64,000 nucleotides of DNA, from NCBI GenBank assembly GCA_010015655.1, contig ML976689.1, positions 614,294 to 678,293 on the forward strand, written 5' to 3'. Positions 12,198-22,783 of the stretch are shown here, one piece after another (position 1 is the stretch's first letter; each line of letters begins with the position of its first letter). Under the pieces are notes generated by a model. It worked only from the letters and a program-made list of their open reading frames with translations, was not told where the DNA came from and made no database searches. The DNA comes from Bimuria novae-zelandiae CBS 107.79. Lineage: Eukaryota; Ascomycota; Dothideomycetes; Pleosporales; Didymosphaeriaceae. A program made the translations under genes and the position numbers.

Positions 12198-14262
12198 CTT
12201 TAACTACCCTACGGTATAATGGCAGGACCTAGTTCGACCACCGTAGCTCTGGCACCTAAGGAAAAGACCCTAGGAGAGATAGTTATTAAACAAGCGGCTT
12301 AGATAGCCTAGTTATAGGAAATTATTAACCAGATAAGCGAGAAGATAAGCTAATAGGAAAATGCGAAACATTAACTAAAGGTCCCGAAGCCTAAACCCTA
12401 CTCTAGAAAGGGCCACCTAGGAATATTCCTAACCCAGATAGAACTGTTTATCCGCTATAACCTAGGAAAGTTTAATATAGAATAAGATAAGATTCTAGTT
12501 ACCTGCATAAACATGTAAGATAAGGTAGCTATATAGGCTAGACTAATAATTAATAACTTCCTCGAGAATAGCAAAGTAGAGGATTGTAATTTAGACGCTA
12601 CTAAAGACGCTTTTAAGGACTAGGAGTCCTTCCGCAAGGCCGTGAAAGGAATATTTAGCACTATTAATAAGGGATATTAAGCCGAAATACGCCTCTAGCG
12701 TCTACGTTAGGAGAAATCGGCGGTACTCTATACGCTGGAGTTCAAACAGATTATGGCAGAACTTGATAGATAGGGAGAAGCCCTACTTATAATTACCTAC
12801 TATAATAGACTAAAAGAATTAGTTAAAGACGAATTGGTCCACCAAGGAAAAGCAGACGACCTGGAAGAACTTATTAATAATGCAATTAAAACAGATAATC
12901 GCCTGTACGAACGCAAGCTGGAAAAATAGCATAGTACTAGGCTACTTACTAGAAAAGAGAATCGATCTAGGCCCGCAGGAAGAGACCAGGACGGAGATAT
13001 TATTATAACTAATAAAGCCCGATAGTACAAAAAGAAAAATAGCAAGGGAAAATAGCTATATAGACTAAAGAAGAGTTACTAGGGCAAAAACAGCATCTCG
13101 TAGGAAGAGCGAGAATAGAGGTTTAAAAATAAAGCCTGCCTCTAATGTGGCAAGCAAGGCCACTTCGCCAAAAACTATAACAGTTAAGAGACTAAGGTTA
13201 ATACGACTAATCTCCTACGAGTGGCTATGGCCACCCTCACGCTGGCAGAAGCCGACGAAGTAGATCTTACGCAGGAGATCTTAGAGCTAATAGAAGAGGA
13301 AGAGGAACGAAAGACCCTTCCTGAGTACCAGGTCTTCTAAAGACTGGCCGACGACACTTGCTGGATGTGCAGCAGTACGCTACATTAATTGTCTTAGTGT
13401 AAGACAAAAGTAATCGTCCAGGGGGCACACGCATGGGACGCCTACTGGCTAGCGGAGAAACTATAGGGGCGCCTAAAGCAATACCTACGCCAGATCACGA
13501 TACAGGAACGATATAAATACGCCAAGTAGTGGCAATGCACGCGCAAAGGATGCTAATAACACTCTAAAATTAGAGTTAAGGCCTCCTATTTTCTAGGAGG
13601 ATTAGAATACTATAGGCTAAAGTAGAGCTAGTGTAGCGTGCCTAATAACTGCTACGAGCACTTTCTAGCCTATTAGGCTAAGCACTATAAGTAGAATAGC
13701 TAGCACTAATGTTTTAATATTACCTGTAAGCTATATAGGTAGTAGAAGTTTAAAACAGGCTAGTTCCCTTAGGGCTTAGACCCCCACGACACTAGCATAA
13801 TAATAAGGAATACGCAGCTAGGAAGAGACACGGACTACTTATTAATTAGGTAAGAATAATGTAACCTATAGTGCTTCGCACACCTAAGCCTGCAGGAAGA
13901 GGCAGCCTCCTTAGATAGCTGTCCAGGGCATAATGCATTAGCCAGTGTGTCCAACAGTCAAGTTACTTGACTTAGTTGGCTGGCATTGCTTGATTACGTA
14001 ACAAGCAACCACAAGTAATAGGTCGTTTAAGCAACTACAAGTAAGGGTTTTTACATTACTTGAAGTAACTTGAAGTTGCTTGACTGAATTGCCGTACTAG
14101 GCATGTCCTAGGCGGCGCTAGCTAAGCAAGCTAATTATGATTTCGCCAGGTGCACCTGGCAAAATCATGATTGGCTAGAGTCGCGCCAAGGAGCCAGATG
14201 TGTCGTGAAAATTCTGACACATCCAGTCTTTGCGTATAACACTACCAAATGCTAAGCTAAAT

Positions 14263-16599
14263 ATGTCTTCCCACCCATTCTTTCAGCCTCATGGAAGGTC
14301 CACACGTTCCACTCTGCCTATAACCCCCTCCGAGACCTTCAGTTCTACCCTAGGGAGCCGCTCAGAGACCCTAAGTTTAGTTTCAACTCCAACCAATAAT
14401 ACTTCCACACCCACCTATGAAAGAGAGTTACCCACATCCTCTTAATGCATTTTTCCTATTTAATAGGATAAAATTCGCTATAAAAGGAAGTCTTTGCTAT
14501 TAATTTAATATCGTTAGCCTTATAAGCGTGCCCTTAACTCTAAAGCCTAATCCTTAGCAATCTACAAACATGGAGCGCAACTAATAACTAACGGAGATAA
14601 TAAGTTCTAGCTTTGTAAATACTGCCATATTAATAGGCAGCATGATTCTGCACTATATAATAGTAAGGGAACTACTAGTATTATTTATTATCTAAAACAT
14701 TAGCACAAACTCCAAGAATTCGGTTACAAACCAGCGGTATCAAATCCGTTCGATATGGCTAGGGGAATAACGGGCTCTATACTATACCTTAGAGGCTGGC
14801 GCTTAGTGTTTAACGACTTCTAGTTTAAGGACGAGTTTATTAACTAGGTGATTGATCTTGACCTTACCTTTCGACAAGCGACGCATTACTGCACCCGTAA
14901 CATCTTTACTAGTTGCTTAGAGGATATATATAAGATTCTGCTAAAGAGCCTATTAACTCTTAGTTCCTGGGTTAAAGAGATGTGGGAGGGTGATGCTGGG
15001 AAACGCGCTTGGCTGAAAGAAAAGCTCCATCTTGCTAAAAGCAAGATCCATATCTCAATCGATGCCTGGACGTCTAAAGAAGGAACAAACTATATGGCAG
15101 TTATTACTTACTTCCTAGACAAGAAGTAAAAGTTACAAACAGCCCTTATTAACCTCCGACCTCTAAAGGGCCCTCACTTTGGCGAGAACATTGCGAAATT
15201 GCTATCAAAGGTTATTAAATTTTACAATATACCCGCCGTCCTTGGCTTTTTTATAATGGATAATGCTAGCAATAACGACACTTGTATTAAAGAGCTGGCA
15301 AAGTAGTACCCTATAATTACGTAGTAGAGCCGCCTCTGGTGCGTCGGCCATATACTAAATCTCATAGTCAAAACTCTCCTCTTTGGGCAGGGTATCAGCA
15401 AGCTGGAGAAAGAGCTCTGTGGCGCATCTGATAATGAGCGGTTTGAGATATGGAGGAAGCAGAGCTTTATCGGTAAGCTCCATAACTTCTGCGTATGGAT
15501 TAACCGGACCGACCAGCGGCGGGAGCTTCTGAGACAGTATATCTTGCAGGCGTACGAAGAGGGCAGCATCGAACACCTCTACACTAGGGTACTGGTTGAC
15601 GGCGGCATCCGCTGGAACTCTGTGTACGCCATAATCGAGAGAGCTCTTAAGCTCCGCCACGTAATTGATCTTTTCTTTCTCCACTATAATTATAGTAGTG
15701 AGGGATATAATATCTTAGAGGACGCAATTACTCCGCGTAACTAGACGGATTTAGAGCACTTCTTTAATATCTTAAAGCCATTTAAAGATCTGACCAAACG
15801 TATAGAAGGCCGGGCTAATAAAGCTGGCCTTAAAGGATTACATGGCTCACTCTATGAGACACTCGAGTCTTTTGACGTCCTCTTTAAGAAGCTCTAGGAG
15901 GCTGGAAAGTTCGCAGAAAATCACGCCGAGGAGGTTTCGGAATACTATTCCTGTGCTATTGATGCTGCCCGCATTAAGCTTGAAGAATACTACGGCCTCA
16001 CAGACACTACGCTAGCATACCAATGCGCCGTTGCCCTCCATCCTGCGAACAAATTTACCTATTTCGAGATTGAATGGAGTCATGAGAAGAAATGGATCAC
16101 TGAGGCGAAGCGGGTGGTACATGATGTGTACGCAGAATACGAGGAAGCAGCCGCGGAAGCAGCTGCAGAAGTAGATACTGCAGAAGCAACGCAAGAGGAG
16201 GATAATGAGTTTAGCACTGACAGTGACACGGCGCTTGATCCTATCCAGCAAGCTCGTAAGCGTCGCCAGCGGCTCGCCGCTACTACAGCGTCTAGTACGC
16301 GAGGAAGGAAGCGTGCAAAACTCACCTCTGAGCTTGATGAGTTTATGTCTAGACATAATAAGGCCGATCAGGATGTTGAGGACCCTCTAGAGTGGTGGAT
16401 CCGCCATGCATCTGACTACCCTGTGCTCTCTAAGATGGCGTTCGATCTATTCAGTTGTCCTGCGATGAGCTCTGAGTGTGAGCGAGTATTTTCACAGACG
16501 AAGAAGGTCATCACAGATAAACGGAATTGGCTTAATTCGGACACTGTAGCGGCAATCGAATGTTAAAAGCACCTGCTTCGAAGCGGTATGCTCGCATAG
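14263..16599 (+). pseudogene. hAT transposase with RIP stops (inner element)
   Basis: One frame from ATG 14263 (another in-frame ATG is at 14230) to the TAG at 16597 encodes about 778 codons with no indel but about 18 stops, mostly TAG/TAA where Gln or Trp would fit. Domains in order: Ser/Thr/Pro-rich N-terminus (about 1-60); BED-like zinc finger near 14615-14700 (C-x2-C ... H-x-H); catalytic core with ISIDAWTS at about 15056-15079 and IMDNASNND at about 15256-15282; acidic/basic linker; and hATC dimerisation domain at about 16390-16560 (PLEWWIRHASDYPVLSKMAF, then SSECERVFSQ). The stops lie more densely in the first third. Confidence 0.9.
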
Positions 16600-16646
16600 A
16601 TGTACCATAGATTCCAAATCGGGAATTTCATCAAGTAATGTCAAGC

Positions 16647-16748
16647 AGCCAAGTAAAGTAAAGGTTTTTTGTTAAGCAGCCAAGTAAAGTAAAGGCATCT
16701 CATCAGCCAAGTAAAGTAAAGGGGTGGATTTTTACTTTACTTGGCTGA
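16647..16748 (+). repeat. Subterminal repeats of the inner hAT element
   Basis: AGCCAAGTAAAGTAAAGG occurs three times in direct orientation at 16647, 16678 and 16705. An inverted partial copy (TTTACTTTACTTGGCT) lies at 16731-16746, next to the right TIR. At the left end (13955-14100) related AAGTTACTTGA-type motifs recur. Such subterminal motifs are commonly transposase binding sites in hAT elements; that role here is inferred. Confidence 0.8.
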
Positions 16749-16994
16749 TGGACACACTGGCATTAGCCCAGAACAAATGCCTTACTCCAAATTGCCCGCA
16801 ACATGAGAATCAAGGAGTATATAAATCTAATAGGATTAGAGAGACTTACGCCCTGTATCGATAGCGATATAAGTAGCACCAAATTAAAAAAGTCTTAAAG
16901 CTAGCACGACTTAAAGGTTGGATCCAAGAGGCAGAGGCCTTATAGGGGGTCTAAAACGAGTCTTAAGACTTAAAAAACTAAATTATCACTAGGC

Positions 16995-19900
16995 AACGAG
17001 CCACACTAGTAATAGTATAATTATTATAGCTTATTAAGTAGACACTCGCCAAGTTAAGAAGCGCTTAATTAAAAATATTACAGTGCATAGACATCGTGTT
17101 ATAGCACTAATCGACCCAAGGGCAGACGCGTGTCTAATCGCCCCACAAGTAGTTAAGAAATACGATATGCTATATTATAATAAAAGGATACCGCTGTAAA
17201 TGGGACTCGCGGACGGGACCTAATTATAAGGATATGGTAATGGTTGGCTACGCCTCGAGACGGCGCTAGTATAAGTTAATATTAAAGGCCTAGAAAGCCA
17301 ACATGTTTTCACTATTATAGAGATGGGAGACATTAAAGCTATCGTGGGATACGAATAGCTAGAATAACACAATCTATAGATAGACTAGATTGAATAAACG
17401 ATCCTTTCCCGTAGGCCACTAGCGACGGCTTAGGAGAGCCCTGGTAGAAGGGAAACTCTACGAAAACCTTAAACAAGGAAGGAGAGCCAACTATCTAAGA
17501 TATAAGAAATATTAGTATACAAGATAGATAGAATCTTAAAGTAATACCTAGGGCGGGTGCACTGTATATAGGTCTAAGAAATTAAGATAGTCTTAGACAA
17601 CCCTGGTCTGCTAGAAGAATACAAGGAATTCGTAGACCTATTTAAGGAATACGACGAGACTATTTTACCTAAATATAAGGAGTAGGATTATGAGATACTA
17701 CTAGTAAAAGGAGCTAAGCTACGGCTAGAGCGCCTAAGGCCCCTTATATACAAATAAGAAAAAGAGTTAAAGGAGCTTATCTAAAAGAACCTGCGCTCCG
17801 GGAAATAGTAGTCTAGTTAGAGCCCTATGGCCTTCCCTATACTCTTTATTCGCAAGAAGGACGGCAGGCTACAACTCTATATAGATTATAAATAGTTAAA
17901 CGCCGTGACGATTAAGAATCGCTACCCGTTATTACTAATAACAGAGCTCATGGATAGACTCTAAGGAGCTAAATACTTCACGAAATTTAATGTCCGGGAT
18001 AGATTCTACAGGATTTAAATTGCGAAAGGGTACAAGTGGAAAATGGCTTTCTGCACGCGATATGGCCTTTTTAAGTATATAGTTATGCCTATAGGGCTGA
18101 CCAACGCACTAGTAACTTTTTAGGAGTTAATAAATTAAGTATTGCATAAATACTTAGACGTATTTTGCATGGCGTACCTCGACGACATCCTGATATATTT
18201 ACATAGGACCCTGGAAGAACACAAGGAACACGTGCGAAAAGTGCTACAGAAGTTACAAGAGTATTAACTGCTCCTACACCCTAAGAAATACGAGTTCCAT
18301 GTCACGGAAACGGAATATCTGGGATTTGTAATATCCTGGGAAGGTGTTAAAATGGACCTGAAGAAAATCGCGATAATAGAAGAATAGCTACTACTAGAAT
18401 TAGTAAAGGATATTTAATCCTTCTTAGGCTTTACTAACTTTTATCGCAAATTTATTAGGAACTACTTAAAGGTCACCGCTCTACTAATAGAACTCACGAA
18501 AATAGGAAAATGGCGACCTCTACAGGAAGTAGAGAAGGAAGCTTTCGAATAACTAAAGCGCCTATTCCTAACGGCACCCCTACTACAGATATACGACCCG
18601 GAGCGACGATATCGCATCTACACAGACGCATCAGATTATGCGCTAGGGGCCGTTCTATTATAAGAATGTAACGACGGCAAGTGGAGACCCGTCTTCTACC
18701 ACGCACGCAAGCTCTCAGGGGCAGAGCTTAATTACGAGATTTATAATAAGGAACTACTCGTAATTGTTAACTATTTTAAGTAATAGGAAGCGCAACTTAA
18801 GGGAGTAAAATACTAGATAAAGGTCTTTTTAGACTACTTTAACCTTACGCGTTTTACAACAATAAAAAAGCTTAATTAATAATAGGGTAGATAGTTGGAA
18901 TGGCTGGCGGAATTCGACTTCCGCATTACCTATCTGCCTGGCAACTCGAACGCCGTAGCAGACGCGCTTAGCAGGCGCTTAGACCTCGTAGAAAAAGACG
19001 ATGGCCGAAATCACGTCGCAATCTTAATAAAAGCGGAGGACGGGACCCTTTGTTATAATAAAACGCAGATTGCGCCAACACTTGAGGTGCAACGCGTAGA
19101 CTTCACCTATACTAGACTACTAGTAAGCAGTATGCAGGACCGCAACAGACTCTTAGAGGAGGATTAACAAGCGTACGACCTCTAGGAAGCCCTAGATAGA
19201 GCCCTAAGAGACCACAGGAACTAGAAGCGGATTAATAAATAAATTGCACCCCTACTAGTTAGACGACTATACAAGGATAGGGACTAGGGACACCCTAGGA
19301 TTGTAGAAATAACGCGTCGAATCGCGAATGAATATTTAATCCCTAGGTTACGGCAATTAGTATAGAAGGTACTAGGCAACTGTTTGGCCTGTTACAAGAA
19401 CAAGCCTAAGAGACATAAGCCTTATAGCCTCTTACAGCTACTAAAGCCGCCCCCGAGACTATAGTCAAGCGTGACTATAGACTTTATCGTGAAGTTACTA
19501 GCATTACTAGCACTAGGGAATAAGAATCTTTATAACTTAATCTTAGTTATAATCTGCTGACTTACTAAGGAGTCAAAGTTTGTGCCAATTAGAGAAGCTA
19601 TGTTAGCAAAGGAACTAGCCTATATAGTAGAGCGAGAACTAATATTACAAGTTAGACAACTTAACGAGTTTATTATAGACAGGGCTAAGATATTTATATT
19701 ATTATACTAGACCACGTTTATAGCTAAATTAGGGATTAAGCACAAGCTCACGACGAGCTTCTATCCTAAAATAAATAGCTAAACTAAGCGAACGAACTAA
19801 ACGTTAGAATAATATTTTTAGATATATATAAATAAGCTTTAAGACAATTAGGTTGAGCTGTTGCCAATAGCTCAGCTGGCATACAATAGCACAAGGTCGG

Positions 19901-20544
19901 CGACTATAGGATACTCGCCATATTACGCCAACCATGGATGTGAGCCAACGACTCACCAGGATCCATTAGACATCCAGAGCATTGCGAAGGACGCAGCCAA
20001 CAAAGCTAAACTTATGCAGGATCTACATAAAACACTACACGAGAACATCGCGCGGCGTAATAAATAAATAGTGTAATAGGCAAATAAGAAAAGAATTATA
20101 GGACTAACCTTTAAGGAGGGGGATAGAGTCCTCCTCTCGCGGAAAAATCTTAAGATAATAAAGCTAAGTAAAAAACTAAATAACCTTTAAAAAGGACTAT
20201 TCGAAATTTAAGAGGTTAGAGGACTAGTTAATTTTAAACTTGAGGACAAGGAATACGAGGTCGAAGCGATTAGGGATTTATAAAAGATTAGGCGTCAGTA
20301 CAAGTACCTAGTGAAGTGGGAAGGATGGCTGGAAAGCCACAACACGTGGGAACTAGCGAGGAACCTTACCAACTGCAAAGAGGCCTTGGAGAAGTTCCAC
20401 AAAGGGCATCCTGAGGCCCCACGTCCTAGGCGGACCTAGGACGACAAAGGCGCCGAGTTGTCCCAGAAATCGAGGGGAAGTTCTTCCGCAGCTAACCAGA
20501 CACGGGGAGTCAGCTCGACCAGGCCATTCGGCCAAGCAGGCTAA
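16995..20544 (+). pseudogene. gypsy pol: protease, RT, RNase H, integrase, chromodomain
   Basis: Pol lies in the -1 frame relative to gag. Protease-like ALIDPRADACLIAP is near 17100, where the first Gly of the usual D-S/T-G is not visible. RT has MAFPILFIRKKDGRLQLYID at about 17827 and the catalytic YLDDILIY at about 18175. RNase H shows IYTDASDYALGAVL near 18610. Integrase has an H...C-x2-C-type zinc region (HPRIVEITRRIANEY ... CLACYKNK), TIDFIVK near 19470 and later core strands. The C-terminal chromodomain (YEVEAIRDL ... YKYLVKWEGW ... NTWE, 20245-20400) places the element among the chromoviruses. Dozens of stops. The frame ends with TAA at 20542-20544. Confidence 0.9.
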
Positions 20545-20951
20545 GGGGGGTCCTTCTCTAGTTCCTCTAAAGCAGCGCTCTTAATAGTAATTACCTCCTT
20601 AGCACGCTTTGCGTTTAAAGCTAGCTATTTAGCTAAACGCTTTTCTTTCGCACGCGCTACGCGTATTACTTTAAATACCGTGTCTTGCTCTTTTCGCGCC
20701 TCTAGAATTTACGCATCTAATTTTTGCTTCTTAGTAACTAAATAAGAGAACTTGTTATAGGTAATAGCTACATCGCACTTCGCGCCCCTCTTTAGGCACT
20801 TACTATATTTCCCTAAATAAATTAACACCTTACAAACTCGCGAATAGATTTTATAGTTAAAACACTTTAATACTATAATGCTTCCGTACGCCTTAATAGC
20901 GGAGACAAGTTCGCGACGACGATGGGTGCTAGTTATTTAGTTAGTAGGCAT
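20541..20951 (-). pseudogene. Antisense ORF of the gypsy element, zinc-finger-like, convergent with pol
   Basis: On the minus strand, ATG at 20951 to TAG at 20541-20543 gives exactly 137 codons in one frame with three internal stops. The product has two Cys clusters, CFNY-x6-C and YSKC-x5-C (RGAKCDV). In each, one Tyr stands where a C-x2-C pair would need Cys, fitting TGT-to-TAT change. A Lys/Arg/Glu/Ala-rich, coiled-coil-like C-terminus follows. I know antisense ORFs with this general layout from other fungal Ty3/gypsy elements, but their function is not established. Its stop codon overlaps the pol stop codon by 2 bp. Confidence 0.65.
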
Positions 20952-20972
20952 GGTTCTTCGCGGACGAAGACT

Positions 20973-20988
20973 AGGAAGGGAGGGATAG
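20973..20988 (+). other. Polypurine tract of the gypsy element
   Basis: The sequence aggaagggagggatag directly abuts the 3' LTR. This is the expected position and composition of the plus-strand primer for reverse transcription. Confidence 0.8.
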
Positions 20989-21414
20989 TGTTACAAACCA
21001 GAACAGGATAATGGGGGAATAGGCGCTTATAAGGACAGGTGACCAAGGAACGGGTTAATAAGTGCGCTAAGGAGCTAACCTTAAGGTCACGTAACTACTT
21101 AGTTAATTAGTAGTACTAAGCAACGAAGCAAGGCACGTAACTACTTAGTTAATTAGTAGTACTAAGTAACTAAGCACGCGGATATATATACAGGATAGTT
21201 TCCTTTGTTATACTCCTTGTAGTTAACTTATATATCTTCTGTGCGAGTACGTTCTCCTATATAGACTAATAGTTATCTTACTTTGTTATAAGATTAGATT
21301 GTCCAGCCTCGCGCTAAGTGTCGCATCAACTTATACCACTGAATAATCCGTGAAGCACCACGATACCTTACCGCCCTAACCCGGATCGGAACAAGGTGTG
21401 AGAGCCTCATAACA
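20989..21414 (+). repeat. 3' LTR of the gypsy element
   Basis: It is 426 bp, with TGTTACAAACC at the start and CCTCATAACA at the end. It is followed by the target duplication ATAGC. It matches the 5' LTR along its whole length apart from scattered transitions in both copies, and keeps the 46-bp U3 duplication and the TATA run. Confidence 0.95.
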
Positions 21415-21955
21415 ATAGCTATTTTTCTAGACCTATAGCTTATACTTAAATACTTATAAAAGGAGTAGACTAAGCAGGAAGCTGCTTATTAGGTTAATAA
21501 AATATAAAAGCTATAGGAATTAGATTATTACTATTTACCTTTACCTAAGATATTAATTAATACCCTTTAAAAGACGTTTGTAAACGTTTAGCTATATAAA
21601 AAATATAAATATAGCTTTATTACTAACGCCTTTACTTAGTCCTATAGCTTTCCTCCTCCTACTAAAGCTCTAGATAAGTTTGATATATATATAACAAACC
21701 TATAAGATACTAATGAGGACCTTATCCCTTCCTAGTACTAAAGACAAGTAGATATACGTGTAAAGTACCCTATGCTTTCTTTTATAGCTATTAACGTCCT
21801 AGCGATCCCTGCTATAAGCTCTAAACTAGGAAAAATCTTTAGTTAAGCTAGTAATACTTTTATAGTCTATTAAAATTAGCTCTTTAAATAATCTGTAAAA
21901 GCTACCCTTTATTTATTAAGCTAGGCTAAATTAGGACTTATTTAAATAAGGCTAC
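21415..21955 (+). pseudogene. hAT transposase C-terminal (hATC) part of the outer element
   Basis: This continues the frame broken by the gypsy insertion. After skipping TAA/TAG it shows a hATC block: YPMLSFIAINVLAIPA near 21766, an SSKLGKIFS-like stretch and ATLYLLS. That is the usual dimerisation signature of hAT transposases (YP.LS..A...L..PA.S...ER.FS). The frame is cut at 21956 by the second solo LTR. The subfamily differs from the inner hAT element, whose block reads YPVLSKMAFDLFSCPAMSSE. Confidence 0.75.
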
Positions 21956-22341
21956 TGTATCGGCGCAGGTCACTCAAAGGATCGATGTTGGCGTATCTCC
22001 TAGCAGAGGCATGTGGGAGTGCGTGTATAAGAATGTAGCCTCGAATGAATTAAGTGCCTATAGGCCTGGTACGAAAGGATACGGAAAAGGTACTGAACTA
22101 CAAAGGCCCCAAGCTCCTCTAAATACACCTCTTCCCAGATGGCTAGCTAGCACATAACTGCCATAGGTTGACCGTCGGTCTGATGGATCCGAAATAGGTC
22201 CGAATCGGATCCGTAGTTTCCCATCGGTCTGATAGATCCGAAATTGGTCCGATATGGATGAGTGTCAGTTTTCGGATGATCTCGGATCCTGTCCTGACTG
22301 GCCAAGGTTTCTCGTGTCGACGAGCGATTGTTCCTGTTACA
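21956..22341. repeat. Solo LTR, 386 bp, TSD GCTAC
   Basis: A GC-normal island inside the AT-rich hAT remnant. It begins TGTATCGGCGC and ends CCTGTTACA (TG...CA). The identical 5-bp GCTAC flanks it at 21951-21955 and 22342-22346. Inside, a 49-bp-period direct repeat (copies starting at 22174 and 22223, core TCGGTCTGATRGATCCGAAA) is rich in GGATCCGA-type motifs. No second LTR or internal region of this family is in the window. Confidence 0.85.
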
Positions 22342-22693
22342 GCTACACGTTAAGAAACTTTATAGAAGCTTAATTACTAAGGTAAATACCTTACCTAATA
22401 ACTCTATTTAATCTATCACCTAGCTATATAAAGATAATAATATTAATAAGCTTTTTCGTAAAAGCTAGGAGGGTGTAAAGGTTAGAAATAATAATAATAG
22501 TAGCTAATAAAGCGTTAAATATATACTATAGCCTATAGTATAGATTTATATATAACAACTTTTAACTCTAAAAACACTTTTACTAATACTAAGCTTAATA
22601 CTAAGAACCTTTAGTAAACTTAATATTAAAGTAGTTTTAAGCTTTTTACTACGTTTAACCCTTTGCCTGTACAAGTTAGTACTGTGGGTCGGT

Positions 22694-22763
22694 CGGTTTC
22701 AGTTTCTCCATGGATTTATCCAGTCCACCCGGAGCAAATGGATAGAGCTCCAATCCATCCATG
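22694..22763 (-). repeat. Right arm of the diverged inverted repeat flanking the transposon stack
   Basis: The reverse complement of this segment shares CATGGATGGATT, CCGGGTGGACTGGAT, TCCATGGAGAA and TGAAACCG with 9281-9361. It starts about 30 bp outside the AT-rich block. The alignment is clear in these cores and loose between them. Confidence 0.75.
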
Positions 22764-22783
22764 CAGTACACTGTCGGCAAGAG

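Larger units (their letters stand above)
13943..16759 (+). mobile_element. hAT element nested in the gypsy gag, TSD GCATTAGC
   Basis: It has terminal inverted repeats CAGTGTGTCCA at 13943-13953 and TGGACACACTG at 16749-16759, with weaker similarity continuing inwards. The 8-bp duplication GCATTAGC at 13935-13942 and 16760-16767 is typical of hAT. Total length is 2817 bp. It encodes one transposase-like frame. It carries far fewer stop codons per kb than the gypsy element around it, so it arrived later and met less RIP. Confidence 0.97.
12219..17000 (+). pseudogene. gypsy gag with Cys/His-rich extension, interrupted by a hAT element
   Basis: The frame opened by ATG 12219 runs without indel, interrupted only by stop codons, to 13942. 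It resumes in the same frame at 16768 after the hAT insertion. A retroviral-type zinc knuckle lies at about 13138-13185 (C-x2-stop-for-residue-C-x4-H), with its last Cys replaced by Tyr (TGT to TAT). Beyond the usual gag end, about 280 further codons carry four copies of a C-x4/5-C-x2-H module: 13536-13565, 13632-13661, 13710-13736 (His replaced by Tyr) and 16778-16804. Protease follows in the -1 frame. The lesions are the transitions expected from RIP. Confidence 0.75.
11772..21414 (+). mobile_element. Ty3/gypsy chromovirus LTR retrotransposon, RIP-degraded, TSD ATAGC
   Basis: Two 426-bp LTRs bound the element and the 5-bp duplication ATAGC flanks it (11767-11771 and 21415-21419). Plus-strand order is gag with a CCHC knuckle, a Cys/His-rich extension, protease, reverse transcriptase, RNase H, integrase and chromodomain. 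There is also an antisense ORF before the 3' LTR. Differences between the LTRs that I compared are transitions, as expected from RIP rather than simple ageing. Dozens of in-frame stops make it non-functional. A hAT element (13943-16759) interrupts the gag extension; without it the retrotransposon is about 6.8 kb. Confidence 0.95.
9490..22665 (+). mobile_element. RIP-degraded hAT element (outermost layer) split by later insertions
   Basis: The AT-rich sequence outside the inserted elements reads on the plus strand as a hAT-type transposase riddled with TAA/TAG. The central DDE-like part is before the gypsy insertion and the hATC dimerisation part is after it. The ends given here are the limits of the AT-rich composition, since I could not find terminal inverted repeats or an 8-bp duplication. 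Inserted into it are 9783-9984, 11772-21414 and 21956-22341. Confidence 0.65.

Noticed and set aside
21956..22341. Reading of this island as a MITE with CTGTA-type inverted ends
   Set aside because: The TG...CA ends and the exact GCTAC duplication on both sides fit a solo LTR better.
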